Notes under the pieces: model-generated
The model's database searches: none
Told to the model about the DNA's origin: nothing
The model's input: the letters and a program-made list of their open reading frames with translations, nothing else
Assembly (NCBI GenBank): GCA_958448705.1
Contig: CAUDEY010000008.1
Span: 12,908 to 76,907 of the forward strand
Direction of reading: 5' to 3'
Source of the DNA: UMGS1322 sp900550765
GTDB lineage: Bacteria; Bacillota; Clostridia; Christensenellales; QALW01
Length of the DNA: 64,000 nucleotides
Made by a program: the position numbers and the translations under genes
Part shown: positions 1-6,749 of the stretch, in pieces
How positions within the stretch are numbered: position 1 is the stretch's first letter
How the letters are laid out: the number at the start of each line of letters is the position of its first letter

Positions 1-158
1 AAGTATGTATGCTCCGCTACTATGCGGCAATTTAATTTGTCATGTCGGCACTTTATTCAATTGTGAAATTAGTATAACATAATCAGAAATTTTTGTCAAG
101 GCTTTTGAATAAATGGGGCAGTTTACGGGAATAATATTAGATTTGCTTGTTATTGAAA

Positions 159-198
159 GAGACAAGGCTGAACCGTTAATTTAGCTCAGCCTTGTCTC
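159..198 (-). terminator. Hairpin closing the minus-strand defence cassette
   Basis: A perfect 13-bp inverted repeat (159-171 with 186-198, GAGACAAGGCTGA and its complement) with a 14-base loop lies just past the stop of the last minus-strand gene. On the minus strand it is followed by only a short T-rich run, so it may be a weak intrinsic terminator or an RNA-stabilising hairpin. Confidence 0.6.
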
Positions 199-204
199 AC
201 GAAT

Positions 205-486
205 TTAGTCTTCTTTATCGGACGGTTCATGCATCACTTCTACCATGATTCTTGATGCAAGCTTGAAGCCGCTGATAAACGCCTTAACCTCATTCATTCC
301 GTGCAGCTCCGATTCACAGTCCTTGAGCTTCTCAAAGATTTCTTTCTGTTGTTCGGTGAGCGTTGGTATTAAATCATCCTGATGCCGGACGATATATCCT
401 AACACCTCACTGTATGCACTTCCACGCTTAAAGCTGTGTTCATGAGGAATGATGTTGCCGTAATACAGATCTTCAAGCGTCGTCAT
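205..486 (-). CDS. Small hypothetical protein of mobile-element type
   Basis: A 93-residue acidic, mostly helical protein starting MTTLEDLYYGNI, with no signal peptide or membrane segment. It is the last gene of the minus-strand cassette and its start overlaps the end of the preceding 82-codon gene by 14 bases, so the two are probably co-translated. The opening LEDLYYGNI resembles small proteins common on clostridial conjugative elements (I think of the DUF6809 type, from memory and unchecked). Function unknown. Confidence 0.55.
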   Translation of the reverse strand: MTTLEDLYYGNIIPHEHSFKRGSAYSEVLGYIVRHQDDLIPTLTEQQKEIFEKLKDCESELHGMNEVKAFISGFKLASRIMVEVMHEPSDKED

Positions 487-721
487 CGTCCCACCTCACA
501 TAAGAAGAGGACGACACATCATCGGTCATACCCGATACTGTGTCGCCCTCTTGTCTCATTTTTTCTGCTACAATTAACGCATGCTTTACAAGCAGTATGT
601 CAACCCAAGTCCGCTCATCGTACTCCGACGGTCGACCGTTGCCCATATAATCTGCAATCGATGCACTCATAACTCCGTACTTTTCACCACTGTAAATTTC
701 AGCAATGCTTATCTGTGCCAT
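473..721 (-). CDS. Small hypothetical protein
   Basis: An 82-residue protein beginning MAQISIAEIYSGEKYG. The ATG at 721 is chosen over an in-frame upstream start at 787 because a strong AGGAGG ribosome site sits about seven bases before it. The C-terminus is very acidic (WDDDDA). It lies 82 bases beyond the Z1-domain gene on the same strand and overlaps the next small gene by 14 bases. No family recognised. The position suggests cargo of the same mobile island rather than part of the restriction machinery. Confidence 0.55.
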   Translation of the reverse strand: MAQISIAEIYSGEKYGVMSASIADYMGNGRPSEYDERTWVDILLVKHALIVAEKMRQEGDTVSGMTDDVSSSSYVRWDDDDA

Positions 722-803
722 ATCCGCACCTCCTTTGCAGTACAACACAATACCACAGGAGTTTGCGAAAGTCCAGAGAAAGTGCAATTTTTAGCTTAGA
801 AAA

Positions 804-2687
804 CTAATCAACATCGTAAAAAACTAAACCGTCGGGAAATTTTATATTAGGAATCCAAATCTCTTTTCCGTCCCATCCCTTAGTACCTGTAACTTTATAC
901 ATTGTTAACGATACTTGATCAGTTATTTTTGAAACCAGCGCGCGATCATTAGGAGATAACAATGTTCCTGTTCCTTTTGCAATGTCTCGGTCTCTTCTAA
1001 CAATCAAAACTCCCTGTCTAGACGGATCTTCTGATATATAAGAGTTCAAGAAAGATAAATATGATTTCTTGTTCCAATCACCTTTTTCGCTATCAATCAT
1101 TTGGATAATTTGATAAATCAATTGAAGATTCACAGAATATCCCTCGGTTTCGCTAAAAGCCGACAGCATATTGTCAATTTGAGAAATGTCGTCATTGGTC
1201 GGATAGAATGGAAAATAACTTACTCCGCCTACGAGCATATTCAAATGTGAATTATCAATTACATTCTTCCTAGTTGGACGTAAAGTTTTCGGATAATACA
1301 TTTTGATATCATCCGCGTTCTTTGCTTTCTTAATTTGATTAATAATGGAATTGTTAGTTTTATTAATTTCGCTAAACCGTTTAATTAACAGTGGAGGCAT
1401 GAAAACTCGCACAAGTCCTGGATCTCTATCGTATCCAAACATTCTCGAGTGCTGCCATATCGTATCAGCCTGAGGATTCTTAGCAACTCTGCAATAGTAT
1501 ATTGTTTGAAGCATGGGAAAAGTAATACCTCTTCCCAAACTATTGCCACCTACAACTATATTGAGCCCTGTTTCATATCGAGTGTTTTCATCATAAGAAG
1601 CTTTTGAATTGATAACCAAAACATTAATTTGATCTTTTTCAAGTGTTTCCTTTATGTATGAGTAAATGTCATCAAACGGTGCAATATCCGGCTTTGTAGT
1701 CTTCAAATTTTCGTATGTTTGCTGTAAGGTTTCAATGGTACAATCTTCGTCAATAGAAAGATTCAATTCATTTAAATATTCTCCAATTTTATTAGCGAAC
1801 TTTTGATGTTCAGAAACTTTAACGCTTGGATGAACAACAAAGTTACTAACTTGAGAACCATTAAGAAACAAATGCGCAGATGATACCAAGTGCATTAATA
1901 ATGCTTGTTTTAATCCGTTTTCAGGAAATTCATCATCTGATAACAGCTCTTTTCCTTCATCATTGTCTGTCGGTATGACATACGGACAGTTCTCATCAGA
2001 AAAGAAAAAGTCACCTCCAAGATACCCCGCTCCGGGCTCAAAATAATATATAAACGCGGGTTTCCATCCGGCAATTTTAGTTTGCAACAATAAAGACTGC
2101 GGGGTACCTGTCACTTGTAAATAAATGCTGCTAGCGCTGGTTTTCTTGATAGCGTTAAGAGTTCTATTTATTGCACTTACATCCTTTTGATTAACTTTGG
2201 TATTAGGACTGGCTGCATCTGCCTCGTCATCAACAATAAATAGAGGATTTCCCGCGCAAAAATTCGTAGAACTAAAATTGTTTTTCCACTGTTTCAGAAC
2301 ATGAACATTCTTCTTCAATACGATCAATACAGGCTTTTTCAACGCATTGGCTTGAAAACGAATATAGTCATTTTCTCCGCACACACAAAATGTATCCAAG
2401 TCGGCAAGAGCGCGTTTAAATGTTTGTTCTTGTAACAATGTGTTATCAGTTGTTAGTAATACAAAAATATTAAAACCTTCATCCGCGGCAGCGGCAATAA
2501 GTCCAAACATATGGCTTGTTTTTCCGCTTTGTACATTTCCCATAAGGAGACTTACAATATGCTCTCGATATGAAAAGTTTGAAATGTATTGAGGGACAAT
2601 ATCATTAATCGTTTTCTTCACAGCATCCGCAAGTGATGCTCTGTTCCGTTGTAATAATTCGTTTATGTAATTTTCTGCGTGACTCAT
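804..2687 (-). CDS. Z1-domain P-loop ATPase (restriction-modification associated)
   Basis: About 627 residues. Walker A is GNVQSGKTS near residues 50-58 and a Walker B/DEAD-like box IVDDEAD is near 151-157, as in superfamily 2 motors. The later stretch with GGNSLGRGITFP and DTIWQHSRMFGYDRD (about 380-430) is characteristic of the Z1 domain, known from loci that also carry C5 DNA methylases, Vsr and PLD-type nucleases. It probably works as the DNA-dependent ATPase or translocase of a restriction complex; this is inferred from family and context. ATG at 2687 (MSHAENYI) has GGAG about eight bases upstream and overlaps the preceding nuclease stop by four bases (ATGA), so the two are translationally coupled. 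Confidence 0.88.
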   Translation of the reverse strand: MSHAENYINELLQRNRASLADAVKKTINDIVPQYISNFSYREHIVSLLMGNVQSGKTSHMFGLIAAAADEGFNIFVLLTTDNTLLQEQTFKRALADLDTFCVCGENDYIRFQANALKKPVLIVLKKNVHVLKQWKNNFSSTNFCAGNPLFIVDDEADAASPNTKVNQKDVSAINRTLNAIKKTSASSIYLQVTGTPQSLLLQTKIAGWKPAFIYYFEPGAGYLGGDFFFSDENCPYVIPTDNDEGKELLSDDEFPENGLKQALLMHLVSSAHLFLNGSQVSNFVVHPSVKVSEHQKFANKIGEYLNELNLSIDEDCTIETLQQTYENLKTTKPDIAPFDDIYSYIKETLEKDQINVLVINSKASYDENTRYETGLNIVVGGNSLGRGITFPMLQTIYYCRVAKNPQADTIWQHSRMFGYDRDPGLVRVFMPPLLIKRFSEINKTNNSIINQIKKAKNADDIKMYYPKTLRPTRKNVIDNSHLNMLVGGVSYFPFYPTNDDISQIDNMLSAFSETEGYSVNLQLIYQIIQMIDSEKGDWNKKSYLSFLNSYISEDPSRQGVLIVRRDRDIAKGTGTLLSPNDRALVSKITDQVSLTMYKVTGTKGWDGKEIWIPNIKFPDGLVFYDVD

Positions 2688-3745
2688 CTTCTCACTCCAA
2701 AATCTATATACCATTTATTAGATTCTTCTAACTTTGTTAATGTGAAACTTGTTCGACCGTAACGTACTAGCGTTTCTTGCATTACAGGTTCACCAACTTT
2801 TAATACGCCAGCGTTTTCAAGACGGCCTTTTATCCATTTCCCTAGAATTTTCAGGTCATTTTCAGATCTGAGGTTTTTGTTTTTTTGCCCACTAACTTTA
2901 CATGAAAATTCCCATCCGTCATCAGTTATAACATTGAATACAGCATCCTCGGTTCCGCTAACCGGATAATTCGGAAGTGTTGCAATTTCCGCAGGTACGA
3001 TTAATTCAATCTCATACCAATGTCTTGGCATAATTAAACCATTTGGAGTTCTTCGCCCCTCACCGAAAAATACATTCAAATTACTTCTAGGCGCAACCTC
3101 ATATCCCTTTAGCGGAATTTCAAAACCAATATTTGACAAATGATTTCGATAAGCTTCTACATCCGGTTCAGATATTTTCCGGACATGTTCATGATTTTCG
3201 AGAAGTGGATTGGCATTTCTGAATTCAGTTATTTCTATATTCGAAATAACATCCGCTGATTTTACGTTTAAATCAGCAATAAAACCATTAAGCTGATTAA
3301 CTATAGGTTGCTGAGAAACAAGAATAGCCGATTCATAAGTTCTATGTCCGCTGTCTATGATGCTGCTTAAATTATTCGAGCCAATTATACCGCTTTGCGC
3401 ATTACCGTTTTGATCCACAAATGAATAAAGTTTTCCGTGGTACATGAAAGTGGTTACCAAATTAACTTGTCCAATATGATTTTCTTGCAAAAATGAATTG
3501 AGATCGAGAGCGGCATTGTATTCCAAAGCTGTGAATTTCTCAAAATAATGCATTCCGATTGTAAGATTCATTCTATGTATATCATTTTGCTCTACCATTC
3601 CTTTTAATTCAGTTAAGGAATCAGCGGTTATATATCCAACTGAAATATCTGCACCTTTATGAATTTGTAACTGTTCATAAAAACATTCAGAAAACTTTCT
3701 AAATGGCGTTCTCATTGGCGGTAAGTTCGAAAACAATAGCTCCAT
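2684..3745 (-). CDS. PLD-family restriction endonuclease (NgoFVII-like)
   Basis: A 353-residue protein with a phospholipase-D-type nuclease core: H103-x-K105 in YHGKLYSF followed by GSNN at 122-125. This is the HxK...GSxN signature used by NgoFVII/BfiI-type metal-independent nucleases, which usually act as dimers sharing one active site. The C-terminal half (about 200-353) has no motif I recognise and may contact DNA. It lies between the methylase (13-base gap) and the Z1 ATPase (4-base overlap), so it is the likely cleaving subunit of the system, with the methylase protecting host sites. The recognition sequence cannot be read from the sequence. Confidence 0.85.
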   Translation of the reverse strand: MELLFSNLPPMRTPFRKFSECFYEQLQIHKGADISVGYITADSLTELKGMVEQNDIHRMNLTIGMHYFEKFTALEYNAALDLNSFLQENHIGQVNLVTTFMYHGKLYSFVDQNGNAQSGIIGSNNLSSIIDSGHRTYESAILVSQQPIVNQLNGFIADLNVKSADVISNIEITEFRNANPLLENHEHVRKISEPDVEAYRNHLSNIGFEIPLKGYEVAPRSNLNVFFGEGRRTPNGLIMPRHWYEIELIVPAEIATLPNYPVSGTEDAVFNVITDDGWEFSCKVSGQKNKNLRSENDLKILGKWIKGRLENAGVLKVGEPVMQETLVRYGRTSFTLTKLEESNKWYIDFGVRR

Positions 3746-3758
3746 AATATGATACCCC

Positions 3759-4862
3759 TTATTTCATTTCATTATTAATGCGCTCCAAGCGTTCTTGTAT
3801 AGATAATTTTTTTAGTTCTTCATATTCTTTTTCTAAATCGACACGCTTATACTCATCTGTAAATAACGGCATCAATCTCTTTGCAACAAGACGTACTCCT
3901 TCAGGAGGAACAGCATTGCCAATTTGCCTGCGTACCTCTGTAATATTGCCTGCAAATACGAAATCATCGGGGAAAGATTGTAATCTCGCTCTTTCTCTGT
4001 TTGTAAGAGGACGAGGCTCTGGATAATGATATCCCCATGTTCCGCCACCGCCGGCAGCAATAATTGTTTTTGCAGGTTCATTTCTGTTTATACGGCGGTA
4101 AACGTGACTTATCATACCTTTGACATATAACGGACTGTCTTTAGGTATATCAGTAAAATTGCCCCCCTCCGGAATTAATTCTAACATTTGACGTGTTTTT
4201 TCTTTGCAACCCAATGGCTCATTGTTAAAAGGTACTTTCTCAACATCCTTAAGTGCTTCGCCTGCGGTGAAATATGGTTTATTTGTACTTGGACCGCATA
4301 TTGGTTTTGGATGTACAAAATTAAAACCTGTGTCTTTTCGTATTCCGACTATCAAAACTCGTTCTCTAAATTGAGGTACACCATATTCTGCAAAATTGTA
4401 CAAATGCGGCTTAACAATATATCCGGGTGCAATTGTTTCGAAATCCTTGATAATCACATCGATAGCTTTTCCTTTGTTTGCAGTAAGCAATCCTTTAACA
4501 TTTTCTGCAACAAAAGCCTTCGGCTTTTTTGCATCAACAAACTCCGCAAAATGTCGGAACAAACCGCCGCGTTTTCCATTTAACCCGGGTTGTTTCCATA
4601 TAATTGAAAAGTCTTGACACGGAAAACCTCCTAAAACCAGATCGCATTCGGGGATATCTTTGTCTTGGTATGGGTTGATTTGAGTAATATCTCCGTGAAC
4701 AATTACATTTCCGAAATAATTTGCAAATGATTGACAAGCCCATTCAGAAAAATCATTTGCCCATACTGTATCATATCCTTCTAAATGAAATCCAAGGTCT
4801 AACCCTCCGCAGCCGGAAAACAAAGAAATAACTTTGGGCTTATTATTGTTGCTTATAACCAT
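3759..4862 (-). CDS. C5 cytosine-specific DNA methyltransferase
   Basis: A 367-residue Dcm/HhaI-family enzyme that would transfer a methyl group from S-adenosylmethionine to C5 of cytosine. Visible motifs in order: I (LFSGCGGLDLGF, residues 14-25), IV with catalytic Cys82 (GGFPCQDFS), VI (ENV, 120-122), VIII (FRERVLIVGIR) and X (RQIGNAVPP) near the C-terminus. The variable region between VIII and X, which should set specificity, is fairly short. Its start overlaps the end of vsr by 20 bases, and the nuclease follows 13 bases after its stop. Full length and apparently intact. Confidence 0.95.
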   Translation of the reverse strand: MVISNNNKPKVISLFSGCGGLDLGFHLEGYDTVWANDFSEWACQSFANYFGNVIVHGDITQINPYQDKDIPECDLVLGGFPCQDFSIIWKQPGLNGKRGGLFRHFAEFVDAKKPKAFVAENVKGLLTANKGKAIDVIIKDFETIAPGYIVKPHLYNFAEYGVPQFRERVLIVGIRKDTGFNFVHPKPICGPSTNKPYFTAGEALKDVEKVPFNNEPLGCKEKTRQMLELIPEGGNFTDIPKDSPLYVKGMISHVYRRINRNEPAKTIIAAGGGGTWGYHYPEPRPLTNRERARLQSFPDDFVFAGNITEVRRQIGNAVPPEGVRLVAKRLMPLFTDEYKRVDLEKEYEELKKLSIQERLERINNEMK

Positions 4863-5286
4863 TTGAAATACCTCTTTCTGCTTGTAAAGACCTTTCTATT
4901 AACTCGATACATCTATCAGTTTCTTTTAATATTTCAGTTTCCCAAAATCTAAGAACAATCCAGCCTTGTTCTTCTAAAGTCTGAGTCACTTCTATATCAC
5001 GTTCTATGTTACGCTTGATTTTTTGTTTCCAATATGAAGAATTTGTTCCTATTCGATCAACGCAAGCGTGATAATCTTTTCCGTGCCAAAATTCACTATC
5101 GCAAAATACAGCTACTCTTTTACTGATAAAAACTATATCTGGTTTGCCGATAAGTTTTTTGTAGTTTTTTCTATACCTATATCCTTTTGCCCATAGCGCT
5201 TTTCGTAGAACAACTTCGATTTTACTATCTTTTGACCGAATTGCTTGCATATTCTTTTTTCTCTGCTCAGGAGTGTGATTATCCAT
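4843..5286 (-). CDS. vsr: Very short patch repair endonuclease (Vsr)
   Basis: A 147-residue nuclease that would nick DNA beside T:G mismatches left when 5-methylcytosine deaminates. It has the family signature: the opening HTPEQRKKNMQAIRSKDSK, the catalytic Asp of KPD near residue 50, and FCDSEFWHGK at 61-70. ATG at 5286 is preferred over an in-frame GTG at 5295 because AGGGGTG then falls at normal spacing. It overlaps the cytosine methylase by 20 bases, the classic pairing in which Vsr repairs mutations caused by its partner methylase. Confidence 0.93.
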   Translation of the reverse strand: MDNHTPEQRKKNMQAIRSKDSKIEVVLRKALWAKGYRYRKNYKKLIGKPDIVFISKRVAVFCDSEFWHGKDYHACVDRIGTNSSYWKQKIKRNIERDIEVTQTLEEQGWIVLRFWETEILKETDRCIELIERSLQAERGISNGYKQQ

Positions 5287-5346
5287 ATTAATCACCCCTT
5301 TGTATTAACTATGATATCACAATTGTTGTCCAATAAAACGAACTTA

Positions 5347-6213
5347 CTATATTTTAGAAAAATATTCTTCATCAATTTCATAATCTTTTATCTCTCTTAC
5401 ACCGATACCATATTCAGCCAACTTAGTCATAAACTCTTCACCGTCAATTAAATCTATTTGCTGTTTTCCGGGATTGCTAGCTTCTTCGATAGCTGGCTTA
5501 GAAAAAGATCCTGTTGTTATAAAAACTCCTTTTTCAATATCAGTTGTCAGAGAACCGCGAAAATCTCTTATCTCGGCAGCACCAACAGAACCTTGATAAC
5601 GCTTGCACTGAAACGCTATATTAAAACTAAAAATACCGTTAATTCTTAATTTTCCAGTTCCGTCAATGCCTCCGTCTCCAGATTTTTTAGTAACATGTAC
5701 ATCATCAAAACCACATTCTCTTAAGAGTCTTTGAGAAAGTTTTTCAAATGAATATGGATTCATTTTTATTAATATTTCATATAATTTTTTTCGCCACGGT
5801 TTAATTTCATCAGGTAAATCCAAGCCGCTATTTTCGAGTTGATCATCTGAAATTTCCGGAAAACTATTAGGCCTGGCTCTTTGATGAAAATTTTTTTGAA
5901 TATATAAACCGTCAACAGACTTTTTATTTGAAAAATTTGGTGTTATTGTCCAAACACTTCTTGCACTATTGGCAATCGCACCATAGTTTTTTAACAGTGT
6001 TCTAGCCCATGCTAATCTATAATGAATTTCAGACAAACTTGTACTGTTTAGGTGAGGAATATCTAAAATTTCATCTGACAATTTTAAGCCTGAAACTGCC
6101 TTTGCGTTGATTTCATCGTTTTTCCCCGAACCTCCAAGTTCTCTTAGCGCAACGTATGTTGCCTCCACAAGCTGAGCATATGTCGGCATCTGTACATTTT
6201 CGTTTTGTTTCAT
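5347..6213 (-). CDS. mrr: Mrr-family restriction endonuclease
   Basis: A 288-residue protein with an N-terminal winged-helix Mrr_N-like domain (about 8-95) and a C-terminal Mrr catalytic domain. The PD-(D/E)xK core appears as KKSGDGGIDGTG (Asp184) and FQCKRY (Gln202, Lys204), the usual Mrr active-site layout. Relatives cut methylated foreign DNA (type IV) or act as type II nucleases. It starts directly after the XRE stop codon with no gap, so the two are one transcription unit. Sixty bases separate it from vsr, so it could be a distinct module placed beside the methylase system. Confidence 0.9.
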   Translation of the reverse strand: MKQNENVQMPTYAQLVEATYVALRELGGSGKNDEINAKAVSGLKLSDEILDIPHLNSTSLSEIHYRLAWARTLLKNYGAIANSARSVWTITPNFSNKKSVDGLYIQKNFHQRARPNSFPEISDDQLENSGLDLPDEIKPWRKKLYEILIKMNPYSFEKLSQRLLRECGFDDVHVTKKSGDGGIDGTGKLRINGIFSFNIAFQCKRYQGSVGAAEIRDFRGSLTTDIEKGVFITTGSFSKPAIEEASNPGKQQIDLIDGEEFMTKLAEYGIGVREIKDYEIDEEYFSKI

Positions 6214-6441
6214 TTACAACTGCCTCTCAATATTTTCGTCTGAAACAATTTCTACGATATCATCCATCGTACAATCAAGAGCCGTACATATCTTCACAAG
6301 AACATCGCTGGAGATACTAGCGCCGTCTTTGCCCATTTTAGTGATTGTGGCAATGCTGATGCCAGCTTTTTCGGCGAGTTCTTTCTTTTTCATATCGCGG
6401 TCGATCAAAAGCTTGAACAATTTTTTATAGCTTGCGGCCAT
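6214..6441 (-). CDS. XRE-family helix-turn-helix regulator
   Basis: A 75-residue single-domain repressor. The helix-turn-helix spans roughly residues 10-62 (DRDMKKKELAEKAGISIATI then the recognition-helix region). Its size and place at the head of a restriction cassette match controller proteins that delay nuclease expression when a restriction system enters a new cell. It sits first on the minus strand, directly fused in operon with mrr, and faces the helicase gene across a 308-base divergent promoter region. AGGTG precedes the ATG. DNA target not identified. Confidence 0.88.
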   Translation of the reverse strand: MAASYKKLFKLLIDRDMKKKELAEKAGISIATITKMGKDGASISSDVLVKICTALDCTMDDIVEIVSDENIERQL

Positions 6442-6493
6442 TTTATTACACCTCGTAAGTAGTTATAGTCAGTGCATTATATCACTAATCCAC

Positions 6494-6522
6494 ATTATAC
6501 CACACTGCGTGCCAAATAGCAA
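6494..6522 (-). promoter_or_regulatory. Promoter for the XRE-mrr restriction cassette
   Basis: On the minus strand TTGCTA (6522-6517) is followed after 17 bases by TATAAT (6499-6494), about 53 bases upstream of the XRE start. A second TATAAT-like box (6481-6476) lies nearer the gene. Short AGTG/CACT repeats around both could be the regulator's own operator, but that is only a guess. Confidence 0.55.
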
Positions 6523-6610
6523 CAGCTTTCGGCAGAGAAATACTGCAATTTCAGCATTTGTCGACTTTTCGTTGCAAAGTTTCTGCTTTGTTTTATATGT
6601 CGTAAAATAT

Positions 6611-6628
6611 TTTGTTTACTGCAGCGCA
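6611..6628 (+). repeat. Left copy of an 18-bp direct repeat flanking the helicase gene
   Basis: TTTGTTTACTGCAGCGCA, matching 17 of 18 bases at 9663-9680 in the same orientation. This copy lies upstream of the helicase promoter and the other about 90 bases after the helicase stop, so together they bracket the gene with its promoter. Confidence 0.7.
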
Positions 6629-6653
6629 TCTCAAACACTATTACGGGGACGCA

Positions 6654-6682
6654 TTGAAACACCGAGAAAAATATAGTATAAT
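6654..6682 (+). promoter_or_regulatory. Promoter of the helicase gene
   Basis: TTGAAA (6654-6659), a 17-base spacer, then TATAAT (6677-6682). It lies about 67 bases before the helicase ATG and within the 18-bp-repeat-bounded segment. It matches the housekeeping sigma-A pattern. Confidence 0.7.
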
Positions 6683-6749
6683 GAATGCAAACAATTACCA
6701 AAATCCCACAGCCTATATAGGATCATATGAAAGATAGAGGTGTAAAACC

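Noticed and set aside
159..198. The 13-bp inverted repeat near the left edge as an insertion-sequence end
   Set aside because: No transposase lies nearby and the repeat sits just after a stop codon, which fits a terminator better.
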